Made by a program: the position numbers and the translations under genes. A stretch of 64,000 nt of DNA from an uncultured Acidobacteriota bacterium (GTDB taxonomy: Bacteria > Acidobacteriota > Blastocatellia > RBC074): assembly GCA_902825875.1 (NCBI GenBank), contig CADECP010000002.1, positions 186,001 to 250,000 on the forward strand, in the 5' to 3' direction. Under the pieces are notes generated by a model, which worked only from the letters and a program-made list of their open reading frames with translations, ran no database searches and was not told the DNA's origin. This document shows, piece by piece, positions 50,266 to 58,724 of the stretch (position 1 is its first letter; every line of letters begins with the position of its first letter).

Positions 50266-51828
50266 ATGATGATTTATAGAACAATTCGCTTGGCAGTTTT
50301 CCTGTCTTTGTTGTTTGTGCCAGTTCAACTGTTGGCGCAGAACCCGCCAACGCAAATCAACCTGGAAGGCTTCGACGCCTTTGTCGAAAAGGTGATGAAA
50401 GACTGGAAAGTTCCGGGCTTATCGCTGGCCATCGTCAAAGACGGCAAGATCGTTTACGCCAAAGGCTACGGCTTCCGCGATGTAGTCAAAAAGCTGCCGG
50501 TCACGCCCGACACTTTGTTTGCCATCGGCTCGAACTCGAAATCGTTCACCGCCGCCGCGCTGGGAATTTTGGCTGACGACGGCAAATTGGATTTCGACAA
50601 ACCGGTCAGAGAATACTTGCCAGATTTTCGGCTGCACGATGAATACGCGACGGCCAATTTGCGAGTCCGCGATTTGGTGTCGCATCAATCGGGGCTGCCG
50701 CGTCACGATCTGCTCTGGTACGGTTCGCCGCTGTCGCGCAAAGAATTGTTCGACCGGCTGCGTTATCTGGAACCCAGCCGCAAGCTCCACGAAAAGTTTC
50801 AGTACAACAATTTGATGTTTATGGCCGCAGGCGTTTTGGTGGAAAGACTTTCCGGCATGACTTGGGAAGAGTTCATCGCCAAAAGAATCTTCGAGCCGTT
50901 GGCGATGAAAACGTCGAACACATCGGTCAACACGTCCAAACGCTCGGCGGATTTTTCGTTGCCTTACGCCGACACCAAAGGCGAAATGAAGGAAATTCCA
51001 TTCCGCAACATTGACGCCATCGGCCCGGCTGGTTCGATCAATTCCAGCGTCAATGAAATGTCCAACTGGTTGGCGATGCAAATGGCCAAAGGCAAGTTCA
51101 ACGACAAGCAGGTGATTTCGGAAAAGAGCCTGGCCGAAAATCACAAACCGCATATCCTTACTTCCGATCAGCTTTCGCCTTACGAAGAGATGACCTACGG
51201 CAGTTATGCGATGGGCTGGTCAGTCAGTTCATACCGAGGGCATTTGTTTCGCTCGCACAGCGGAGGCATTGACGGGTTCATTTCGCAAATGTGGGTTTTG
51301 CCAAAAGATCAGCTTGGCGTTGTGGTTCTGACCAACTCCGGCACGAACGCTTCGGGCGTGGTGGTGTACAACGTGCTGGATCGAGCGTTCGGTTTGAACG
51401 AAATTGACTGGAACCAGCGAACCAAAGCCGACCTGCTTAAAGCCAGCGGTGCTCAGATCAAGGCTCGCGCCGACGACGAAGCCGCTCGCAAAAAAGATAC
51501 GCAACCTTCGCATCCGTTGGCCGATTATGTCGGCGAATTCGAGCATCCTGGCTACGGAAAGTTGCTGGTTACGCTGGAAGGCGACGCGCTGAAAGTTGAC
51601 CTGCATGGACTTGGCGCAAAGCTGAAGCATCACCATTACGACGTGTTTCAAGGAATTGCCGACTCGGCTTCGATGGGAGCCGGAGCTTTTGTCGGGTTGA
51701 AAGTCAACTTCTTGGTCAACAAAGCCGGGCAGGTTGACCGTGTGACCTTGCCGCTGGAACCCGCCGTCAAAGAGATTGTCTTCACTCGAAAAGTGAAGCC
51801 GAAAATATCCGAAGCTGGGTCGAATTGA
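50266..51828 (+). CDS. Exported serine hydrolase (class C beta-lactamase/penicillin-binding type)
   Basis: A 520-residue protein with a signal peptide (1-23, ends LLAQN) and an upstream CTGGAG site. The catalytic SxxK is in IGSNSKSFTA, the Tyr motif is YNN in KFQYNNLMF, and the third motif is replaced by HSGGIDG, typical of esterase/D-aminopeptidase-like members rather than true lactamases. The C-terminal 110 residues form an extra beta domain (DUF3471-like). It likely acts on peptides or esters; antibiotic resistance is not implied. Confidence 0.92.
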   Translation: MMIYRTIRLAVFLSLLFVPVQLLAQNPPTQINLEGFDAFVEKVMKDWKVPGLSLAIVKDGKIVYAKGYGFRDVVKKLPVTPDTLFAIGSNSKSFTAAALGILADDGKLDFDKPVREYLPDFRLHDEYATANLRVRDLVSHQSGLPRHDLLWYGSPLSRKELFDRLRYLEPSRKLHEKFQYNNLMFMAAGVLVERLSGMTWEEFIAKRIFEPLAMKTSNTSVNTSKRSADFSLPYADTKGEMKEIPFRNIDAIGPAGSINSSVNEMSNWLAMQMAKGKFNDKQVISEKSLAENHKPHILTSDQLSPYEEMTYGSYAMGWSVSSYRGHLFRSHSGGIDGFISQMWVLPKDQLGVVVLTNSGTNASGVVVYNVLDRAFGLNEIDWNQRTKADLLKASGAQIKARADDEAARKKDTQPSHPLADYVGEFEHPGYGKLLVTLEGDALKVDLHGLGAKLKHHHYDVFQGIADSASMGAGAFVGLKVNFLVNKAGQVDRVTLPLEPAVKEIVFTRKVKPKISEAGSN

Positions 51829-51863
51829 TAAATTGCTCAACCTCGCTAAGTTTAGATTTGTTG

Positions 51864-51899
51864 ACAGCGGTAGACGCAACTTTTTGCGTTTGCCGCTGT
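51864..51899 (+). terminator. Intrinsic terminator after the serine hydrolase
   Basis: Arms 51864-51879 and 51884-51899 pair over 16 positions with two G-T wobbles, followed by TCTTTTGTG. It is 36 bp past the stop and ends the peptidase island. Confidence 0.78.
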
Positions 51900-52001
51900 T
51901 CTTTTGTGCTTTGGTGACTGGCTTGACACTATTTTGAAGCCGATGCTAATTTCCAGTCCTTCGTTAAAGGCTAAATTGGCGCTGATAGAAACCGAACCAA
52001 G

Positions 52002-53096
52002 ATGATAAGAAGCAGTTTGGACATTCCCGATGAGCGAAGCCGCGAAATGCTGGCCTTGCTGATTGAATCACATATCTCCACTGGCGAACCTGTCAGTTCG
52101 CGCGCAATTTCCACGCTTAGCAGCGAAAAGCTCTCGCCAGCTTCGGTTCGCAACGTGTTTGCCGAACTGGAAGACGCCGGATACCTGGAACAGCCGCATA
52201 CTTCAGCCGGGCGTGTTCCAAGCGAAAAAGGCTATCGGTTTTATGTTGATCACATTCTTGGCCAAAGCTCGCTGTCAGAATTTGACGGAGCGGCGATTCA
52301 GGCTGAAATGCGCGCCGAATCACCGGAATCGAACTGGACTGGTGGCGATCAATTTATGGCTCGCGCTTCGCACCTTCTGTCGCATTTTTCGGAAAGCGTC
52401 GGCATAGTCATTTCTCCGGGCATTGCCCACAACGTCATCAAACACATTGATTTTGTACGTTTGAGCGATGGCCGCATTTTGGTCATCACTGTTTCGCGCA
52501 ATGGGCTGGTGCAAGATCGGCTGGTGCGGATTGACGAAGATTTGACTCAAGATGAATTGAATCGCACGGCGAATTACGTCAATGCCAATTTTTCCGGCAT
52601 GAGCCTGCCGACGATTCGCGCCGAGTTGTTGAAACGATTGTCAGAAGAAAAAGCTCTGTATGACCGGTTGCTGCAAAACGCAATTATGATTTGCAGCCGC
52701 GACCTGACCGAACGCGATGACAATTCCGCTGAAGTTTTTGTCGAAGGCGCTTCGAACATCGTCGCCAAACCGGACTTCACCGATGTCGAACGGCTGCGCG
52801 AATTGTTGCGGGTGTTCGAGGAAAAAAATCGGCTGGTGAAAATCCTGACCGAATGTTTAAGTGGCACGCCCGAACAGCAGGTTTCGATTCGCATTGGAGC
52901 CGAAAACAGTTTGCCGAGTTTGAGCCGCTGCACAGTCATTTCGTCGCATTACGGATACGAAAATCAGGTTGTCGGCAGCGTAGGCGTCGTTGGCCCGATT
53001 CGCATGGAGTACGCGCGAATGATCGGGCTGGTGAATTACGTCGCGCGGCTGTTGGAACAATCGCTGGCGGAATCGCCGGACATTACCATTGGATGA
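52002..53096 (+). CDS. hrcA: Heat-inducible transcription repressor HrcA
   Basis: A 364-residue repressor with an N-terminal winged helix (SSRAISTLSSEKLSPASVRNVFAELE) followed by HrcA motifs HTSAGRVPSEKGYRFYVD and a GAF-like effector domain with the C-terminal GPIRMEYARMIGLVNYVA. HrcA binds CIRCE elements and controls chaperone genes with GroEL as corepressor. No CIRCE-like repeat (TTAGCACTC-type) is visible upstream. It is followed by dnaJ, with no grpE or dnaK. Confidence 0.95.
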   Translation: MIRSSLDIPDERSREMLALLIESHISTGEPVSSRAISTLSSEKLSPASVRNVFAELEDAGYLEQPHTSAGRVPSEKGYRFYVDHILGQSSLSEFDGAAIQAEMRAESPESNWTGGDQFMARASHLLSHFSESVGIVISPGIAHNVIKHIDFVRLSDGRILVITVSRNGLVQDRLVRIDEDLTQDELNRTANYVNANFSGMSLPTIRAELLKRLSEEKALYDRLLQNAIMICSRDLTERDDNSAEVFVEGASNIVAKPDFTDVERLRELLRVFEEKNRLVKILTECLSGTPEQQVSIRIGAENSLPSLSRCTVISSHYGYENQVVGSVGVVGPIRMEYARMIGLVNYVARLLEQSLAESPDITIG

Positions 53097-53185
53097 AAAA
53101 AGAAACTCAGCCAGGTTTCACCGACCTCGTTTCCCCAAAACGATCAGGCAAAAGCTAAAGCAAACCATCAAAGAGGAAATCGAAA

Positions 53186-54301
53186 TTGAGCAAGCGAGAT
53201 TATTACGAAATACTCGGCGTCAGCCGAAATGCCAACGATCAGGAATTGAAGAGTGCGTATCGCAAACTGGCGATGCAGCACCATCCTGACAAAAACCCCG
53301 GCGATCACGACGCCGAAGACAAATTCAAGGAATTGAACGAAGCGTATGGTGTGTTGTCGAACGCCGACAACCGAGCGCGTTATGATCGGTTCGGACACGC
53401 TGGCGTAGGTTCTTCGGCAGCATCGGCTCCGTGGGCGAGCGCGGATTTCGGCGGGTTTGAGGACATTCTTGGAGACATTTTCGGTGATTTGTTTGGCGGA
53501 GGTCGTCGTTCCAGCCGCGGCGGGGCGCAACGTGGTTCCGATCTTCGGTACGATTTGGAAATTACGCTTGAACAAGCCGCTGCCGGATACAAAACCAAAA
53601 TCGCCATTCCTCGTTTGGAAAATTGCGAAACCTGCAACGGCACCGGAGCCGCCGCCGGATCGTCGCCCGTGACGTGTACAGGTTGCGGAGGCGCGGGGCA
53701 GGTTCGATTCCAACAAGGGTTCTTTTCCGTCAGCCGCACCTGCGATCAATGCCGAGGCACAGGCCGCATGATCGCCAACAAATGCCGAACCTGTTTTGGG
53801 CAAGGTCGCGTCGAAAACGAACAAGACCTGGAAATCAAAATTCCTGCCGGAGTGGACACTGGCGCAAGGCTGCGATTGGCTGGCGAAGGTGAAGCCGGTC
53901 GCAATGGTGGCGGCAGTGGAGATTTATACGTCGTCATTCACGTCAAAGAACACGAGATGTTTGAACGGCAGGGAAACAATCTTTATGTCAGCGCGCCAAT
54001 CACGTTCAGCCAGGCGGCGCTCGGCGCGGAAATCAAAGTTCCCACGCTGGACGGCGAAGAGCCGCTGACGATTCCCGAATACACGCAAACCGGTTCGATC
54101 TTCCGGTTGAAAGGCAAAGGCATCGTCTCGCTGCAAGGGCACGGACGCGGCGATCTGTTCGTCGTCACAACCATCGTCACACCCACCCGGCTAACGCGCG
54201 AACAGCGCAAACTGCTGGAACAATTCGCTGCGATTGAAGAGAAACAACAGGAAAGCGCGGCTCGACGATTTGGCAGCAAGGTCAAAGATATTTTTGGGTA
54301 A
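53186..54301 (+). CDS. dnaJ: Chaperone DnaJ
   Basis: A type I Hsp40 of 371 residues. It starts with TTG at 53186, supported by AGAGGA upstream and by the conserved [11 protein letters not shown] beginning. The J domain has HPD in HHPDKNPG; a short Gly-rich region follows, then four zinc-finger repeats ([32 protein letters not shown]) and the substrate-binding C-terminal domain. It stimulates DnaK, which is encoded elsewhere. It lies 89 bp after hrcA. Confidence 0.96.
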   Translation: MSKRDYYEILGVSRNANDQELKSAYRKLAMQHHPDKNPGDHDAEDKFKELNEAYGVLSNADNRARYDRFGHAGVGSSAASAPWASADFGGFEDILGDIFGDLFGGGRRSSRGGAQRGSDLRYDLEITLEQAAAGYKTKIAIPRLENCETCNGTGAAAGSSPVTCTGCGGAGQVRFQQGFFSVSRTCDQCRGTGRMIANKCRTCFGQGRVENEQDLEIKIPAGVDTGARLRLAGEGEAGRNGGGSGDLYVVIHVKEHEMFERQGNNLYVSAPITFSQAALGAEIKVPTLDGEEPLTIPEYTQTGSIFRLKGKGIVSLQGHGRGDLFVVTTIVTPTRLTREQRKLLEQFAAIEEKQQESAARRFGSKVKDIFG

Positions 54302-54343
54302 GAATGGAGCGGGATATTTGGGCGAACATTCCCGATCGCTCTA

Positions 54344-55657
54344 TTACTTGATACTGACACCAACAGTGTTCGCTGTTTTCGTTCCAGCCGACATCACGAC
54401 ATTCACGTTTCCTCGTTCGGCAAAACTCCTTGGTAACGGGCCGATGTTGCATTGATCCAGTCCGGCGAATCCATCTACTGCCGCATAGCCAAGTACAAGA
54501 ACAGGCGTTCCACCGACGGTCACAGTCAATGCCGAAGGTGGCACAAAGCCTCGAAACCCGGTTCCGAATAACAGCAAATAGATTTGGTCACTTTCCGGCC
54601 CCAGGTCAATTGGGATGGCGACTTGTGTGCCGTTTTCCGCGCGCGAAACCGGTTCGAAGATTTGCTGGCCGTTTCGGACGCGAAGCACGACGGCTGCGGC
54701 GATTCCTTGTCCGTTGGCGTTGGCGGCGAACAGCGCCGGAGCCGAAGTTTCGACTGTGATCGAACCTTGCGCGATGTCGTTGTTGGAGCGGCGGACGAAC
54801 ACCGTTGCTGCTCCGGGAAAGACGCCTTGTGGCAACAGGTAATTGATCTGTGTCGGCGACACGAAAAACAGCGGAGCAAGGCGTTCAACGTTAAAGACGT
54901 CTCGAACGACGACCTGTGTGCTGTCGAGCGTAGTCGGCAGCGGAAAGGTTGAAGCTACGGCGACGTTTTGCGAGAAGCCAGAGCCGAACGCCGCTGTGAT
55001 GGTTTCGGGCGCAAGCGAAGCGTTTGCGGCAAAGCTGGCGGCTGAAACGCTGGCTACGTTTGGCAAAGGCGCGGCGGCTTGCATGCTGGCGCTGGTGACA
55101 TAAATGAAATCGCCGGATTGTGCTCCGTTGCCATTGGCGGCGTTGCCCGAAGCGTAAAACGTCACACGACCAACACCTTGCGAAGGCGCTTTCCAGCGCA
55201 TAGCCCAGCTTCCCTGATTGATTCCAGTGGGAGTCGTGCCTAAGCCGGTGTGATAGACGTATTCGCGTTGGCTGCTGCCGACAAAGGTCGTGATTTTCTG
55301 TGTCCGGTCAGAGTCGGTGACAATCAACTCACCGGCTTTTCGGTTTTGGCTGTCCAGCGCCGTCAGTTGAAATCCGAACCGAGCGCGATTCGGCTGGCTC
55401 AAGGTTAGAGTCAGATTGAATTCCTGATCCGGGCGATAGGACGCTGGCAAACCTGTGATGGTCAGCGTTCCCAGCGTGCTGTTGATGTCGTTGCCTGTGT
55501 GGCAACCGCTGGACAGGCAATCGGATTCGCCGGGCGCTCCGGTCAACCCGGCAGGCGGGCCGCCCTGATTGGCTTGAGCAGATTTGCTTTGCCAAGCCAG
55601 ACCACCGAACAAAGCCAAAAGAAAGACAATCGCAAGTTTCAGGTTTGTCGTTTTCAT
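54344..55657 (-). CDS. Secreted protein: choice-of-anchor-V-like N-terminus plus TIGR03437-like domain
   Basis: A 437-residue protein with a signal peptide (1-30). The N-terminal domain (about 31-195) resembles Reeler/choice-of-anchor V proteins, including GAPGESDC. It contains C47-x4-C52-H53, a spacing seen in some c-type haem sites, so haem attachment is possible. The C-terminal domain (about 200-437) is TIGR03437-like, almost alignable with the end of the giant protein at 19845-26195. Its ATG directly follows the permease stop (TGA-ATG), so it may be co-transcribed. Confidence 0.83.
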   Translation of the reverse strand: MKTTNLKLAIVFLLALFGGLAWQSKSAQANQGGPPAGLTGAPGESDCLSSGCHTGNDINSTLGTLTITGLPASYRPDQEFNLTLTLSQPNRARFGFQLTALDSQNRKAGELIVTDSDRTQKITTFVGSSQREYVYHTGLGTTPTGINQGSWAMRWKAPSQGVGRVTFYASGNAANGNGAQSGDFIYVTSASMQAAAPLPNVASVSAASFAANASLAPETITAAFGSGFSQNVAVASTFPLPTTLDSTQVVVRDVFNVERLAPLFFVSPTQINYLLPQGVFPGAATVFVRRSNNDIAQGSITVETSAPALFAANANGQGIAAAVVLRVRNGQQIFEPVSRAENGTQVAIPIDLGPESDQIYLLLFGTGFRGFVPPSALTVTVGGTPVLVLGYAAVDGFAGLDQCNIGPLPRSFAERGNVNVVMSAGTKTANTVGVSIK

Positions 55658-56605
55658 TCAGGTTGTTTTTGCGGCTCGTTCTTTCAACAGTTGATCCGCC
55701 ATCACGCCGATCAAAATCACGGCTCCCATTACGGCAAAATTCAGCGACGGGTCAACGCCGAGCAGGTTGACCAGATTTTGCAACACTTGCAGCAGAGCCG
55801 TGCCGACAATGATTCCGACAACGGAACCTTCGCCCCCGCGCAAACTGCATCCGCCCAACACCGCTGCCGCAATTCCGTAAAGTTCGTAAAAGTTTCCGTG
55901 CGAAGATGGCGAAACAGAATTCGTGTAAAACGCGAACAGAATCGCCGCGACTCCGGTCAGCAAAGCGCAAATAACATACGCCGCAGTGATGACCAGTTTG
56001 GTGTTGATGCCGGAATATCGAGCAGCGTCTTCGTTGCGACCGACTGCAAACAGGTAACGGCCAAACACCGATTTGTGCAGCACCACCCACATCACTACGC
56101 TGACTACGATCAACACGACAAACGGCGCGGGCACGCCTATCAGATTTCCTGTCGCCAGATCGCGCAATCGCTCGAAGCCTTCGGCGTTGCCGAAACCTTT
56201 GGTTTCGTCTTTGGCGATGAACCGAGCCAGCCCGCGATAAAACAACAAACCGCACAGGGTGACGATGAATGGCTGAATCTTCATTCGTGTAATCAACGTG
56301 CCGTGTAAAAGTCCAAGCGACATTGCTACGCCGATCGTCAGCACGACAGCCAGCGCGCTCGGCCAATGCGATTGCATCAGCATCATCGAAAGCAGCACTC
56401 CCAGCAGCGCCATCTTTGATCCAATGGAAAGATCAATGCCGCTGGTGATGATGACGACGCCGACGCCTATGCTGAAAATGCCGTACATTCCCACCAGGCG
56501 CGCGGTGTTTTGCAAATTGGCCGCCGACAAAAAGCGCGGGTTCAAAATCGAAACCACCACGCACAGCGCCACCAGGATCAGAAAGATGCCAAGTTCTTTT
56601 TTCAT
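55658..56605 (-). CDS. ABC transporter permease, ribose/sugar type (RbsC-like)
   Basis: A 315-residue polytopic protein with about nine helices and the BPD_transp_2 signature (GIDLSIGSKMALLG; AVGRNEDAARYSGI). It fits a sugar-import permease. No ATPase or binding-protein gene is next to it in the window; the neighbours are a lipid kinase and a secreted protein. It starts 12 bp after the kinase stop, so it shares its transcript. Confidence 0.92.
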   Translation of the reverse strand: MKKELGIFLILVALCVVVSILNPRFLSAANLQNTARLVGMYGIFSIGVGVVIITSGIDLSIGSKMALLGVLLSMMLMQSHWPSALAVVLTIGVAMSLGLLHGTLITRMKIQPFIVTLCGLLFYRGLARFIAKDETKGFGNAEGFERLRDLATGNLIGVPAPFVVLIVVSVVMWVVLHKSVFGRYLFAVGRNEDAARYSGINTKLVITAAYVICALLTGVAAILFAFYTNSVSPSSHGNFYELYGIAAAVLGGCSLRGGEGSVVGIIVGTALLQVLQNLVNLLGVDPSLNFAVMGAVILIGVMADQLLKERAAKTT

Positions 56606-56617
56606 TGTTGGGGTGAG

Positions 56618-57514
56618 TTAAACCATGACGTTCAGCGCGGACGGCAAGACTTCCAGTGATTCCATTTCCACTGTCATCACTTCGCCGTCAATCATAATGT
56701 CCATCGGCCCGCCGAAATCCATGTCAATCCGTTGAGCTTGCCCAGTCCAGATCAGCGGATGGTGAATGTGCGAACCGTCGTAGCACTTCGGAAAGTTTTT
56801 GATGAAATCGAAACGGTTGGCGGCCCAGCGCACGATTTCGATTTGCCCGCTGGCTGTGTCCGCATTCGGAGCCAGCATCATGTTTCCGCCAGTGAATTTG
56901 CTGTTGTTGAAAATCAGCAGAGCCGTGCTGGGCGAATCGTTGAGCGGCGTGCCGTTCAGCGTCAGCGGAAAGATTCGTTTTTGAAATCTCGCCAAAGTCA
57001 GCACGACAGCCAAGCCATAACTGGCCGCACCCAAACGTTTGAACTTTCCGGCGAGCGTGCAGACATCGGCGACAAATCCCAAACTGAGAATGTTGATGTA
57101 ATAGACTTCGCCTGCTTTGTGTTTCAGCCGAATTACATCACAAGGCCGCGAGCGGTTTTCGATAATCGCTTGCAGCGCGAAGTTCGCTCCATCTTTGGTG
57201 AAGTCGCGCAGGAACGAATTGCCCGTGCCGAGCGGCAAAAAACCAAGCGTCGGCGGAGCGTCGTTGAGAGCTTCAGGAAATAATCCGTTGACCGTTTCAA
57301 ACGAAGTCCCGTCGCCGCCAACAGCTATGAAGCGGCGATAGCCGTTTTTGTAAGCCTCGCGTGCCAACTCAGTCGCGTGGCCAGCGTGCTTGGTTTCGGC
57401 TACGTCAACGCTGACGCCAGCCGAGCGCAGACGATCCATCGTCGGCCCAAGCAGCTTGGCCGCTTTGCCAAAACCTGCAGCCGGATTGACGATTGCCAGA
57501 GTTAAATTGCTCAT
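56618..57514 (-). CDS. Diacylglycerol/lipid kinase (DagK/YegS family)
   Basis: A 298-residue cytosolic kinase. The N-terminal NPAAGFGKA, the nucleotide motif [13 protein letters not shown] and the [12 protein letters not shown] motif define the DAGK catalytic fold; the C-terminal domain is beta-rich. It phosphorylates diacylglycerol, sphingoid or related lipids using ATP. Its start overlaps the preceding stop (ATGA at 57511-57514). Confidence 0.93.
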   Translation of the reverse strand: MSNLTLAIVNPAAGFGKAAKLLGPTMDRLRSAGVSVDVAETKHAGHATELAREAYKNGYRRFIAVGGDGTSFETVNGLFPEALNDAPPTLGFLPLGTGNSFLRDFTKDGANFALQAIIENRSRPCDVIRLKHKAGEVYYINILSLGFVADVCTLAGKFKRLGAASYGLAVVLTLARFQKRIFPLTLNGTPLNDSPSTALLIFNNSKFTGGNMMLAPNADTASGQIEIVRWAANRFDFIKNFPKCYDGSHIHHPLIWTGQAQRIDMDFGGPMDIMIDGEVMTVEMESLEVLPSALNVMV

Positions 57515-57870
57515 TGCGTGTAATGCGCGAAGGCTTGTTCGACTTCGCCTTCCGCGTTGAAGTGAAAGACTTCGGCGACGAATTGCCCGCGATGGTTTTT
57601 GTAATACAGCGTGACGCTGCCGACGCCAGCCAAAATCGAAATCAATTCAAAATGCAGGTCAGGCGACAGAGCCAGACCTTTTGCCCAATAAGCTCCGACT
57701 CGCTCTTTGCCCTTCAACTTGCCGGAAGCTTCGCCAACAACATCAACAATGCGCGGAGTCGTCATCTCGAAATCATCTGCGTAATGCGACAGAATTCTTT
57801 CCAGATCGTGAGCATTCCACGATTCAATCCAGTCGGCGGCGAAGTGTTCGGCGAAACTTCGTTCGATCAT
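57511..57870 (-). CDS. SnoaL/NTF2-like small protein
   Basis: The preferred start is 57870 ([10 protein letters not shown]), which overlaps the TOPRIM gene's stop as ATGA; a longer frame begins at 57939 but would overlap that gene by 73 bp. The 119-residue product has the SnoaL-like pattern [23 protein letters not shown], with conserved Trp/His/Asp, and a strand-rich end. Such proteins are isomerases, hydrolases or carriers; the role here is unknown. It links the defence-like pair to the lipid kinase. Confidence 0.82.
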   Translation of the reverse strand: MIERSFAEHFAADWIESWNAHDLERILSHYADDFEMTTPRIVDVVGEASGKLKGKERVGAYWAKGLALSPDLHFELISILAGVGSVTLYYKNHRGQFVAEVFHFNAEGEVEQAFAHYTQ

Positions 57871-58724
57871 CTGAACACCTGAAACGGCTGATTGAGTTGT
57901 TCCCATCCTTGAATTGCAGCGTAAAGTTGAGTCGCGCAAAAGTGCACGAATTCGTAAGCCAGTCTTAGCGCGCGACTGATTATTTCTGGCTCTACCTGTT
58001 TGGTATCGTTTGAGCAGAGAGTTTTACGCAAACCAACCGATAAAATTTCCACCAGATCATGCCCGCAACACACCTGCCAGAGGTCGTGGTTTTCATCTTG
58101 AAGCTGTCGCACTTGCTCCCGAATTTCCGTTTCGTTCAGATGGTGCGCGTTCGAATGATCTTTAACGGTTTTGACAAGCTTTGCCGCGTCAATTGCCAAG
58201 GTTGAGTTGTCTACGAATTTGCTGAAGGTTAGTGACTCGAATTTTAAGTTGAGTTGCTGGCGCAATGAATGCCAGCGCAAATAACCAGGATGGCTGCCGA
58301 CTTTCAGCAAGGCCGAACGAATGTCGTCACGTTGACTTGAGGCGAAGGCCGCGAGTTTATTTTCAGAGCCGAACTCCGCTAGCACTTTTTCAAACGCTGG
58401 TGATTGGAGGATTAACGTTTCCAGGTCGTGAGTGTCAGTGAAGTGAAGGTTGGGACTGAGTGGTTGACGGCCTTCGAGACGGTCAAAGTCTGCATCAACA
58501 ATTGCCAGAATACCTGCAACGCGGTCTCTTTCTAAAATTCCTAACACCTGGATGGCATTATCTTTGTTATTGGCGATAACGATCTGACAATCACCGTCTT
58601 TTACGAAGTTACGGTAAACACGAGCATCCGTGAAGCCTTCCACGAGGAGAAAGGCACCAAGATGCTGTGAACGATCCATTCTTATGTCATTGGCAATGTC
58701 TACAGGATCAAGAAGCTCTCTCAT
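57867..58724 (-). CDS. ariB: DUF4435/TOPRIM nuclease, AriB-like (PARIS system)
   Basis: A 285-residue protein with a TOPRIM fold: LLVEGFTD (E29) and the acidic VDADFD (77-81), followed by TDTHDLET, which is the DUF4435 signature. In PARIS phage defence, the DUF4435 protein AriB is released from the ATPase AriA when a phage anti-restriction protein is sensed, and then acts as a toxic nuclease (established for PARIS). Its ATG overlaps the ATPase stop (ATGA), and the sizes (443 + 285 residues) match AriA/AriB. Whether this copy has the same trigger is inference. Confidence 0.82.
   Translation of the reverse strand: MRELLDPVDIANDIRMDRSQHLGAFLLVEGFTDARVYRNFVKDGDCQIVIANNKDNAIQVLGILERDRVAGILAIVDADFDRLEGRQPLSPNLHFTDTHDLETLILQSPAFEKVLAEFGSENKLAAFASSQRDDIRSALLKVGSHPGYLRWHSLRQQLNLKFESLTFSKFVDNSTLAIDAAKLVKTVKDHSNAHHLNETEIREQVRQLQDENHDLWQVCCGHDLVEILSVGLRKTLCSNDTKQVEPEIISRALRLAYEFVHFCATQLYAAIQGWEQLNQPFQVFR

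Noticed and set aside
51829-52001. Possible CIRCE operator upstream of hrcA
   Set aside because: No TTAGCACTC-N9-GAGTGCTAA-like pair; the only inverted repeat is the terminator hairpin of the upstream gene.
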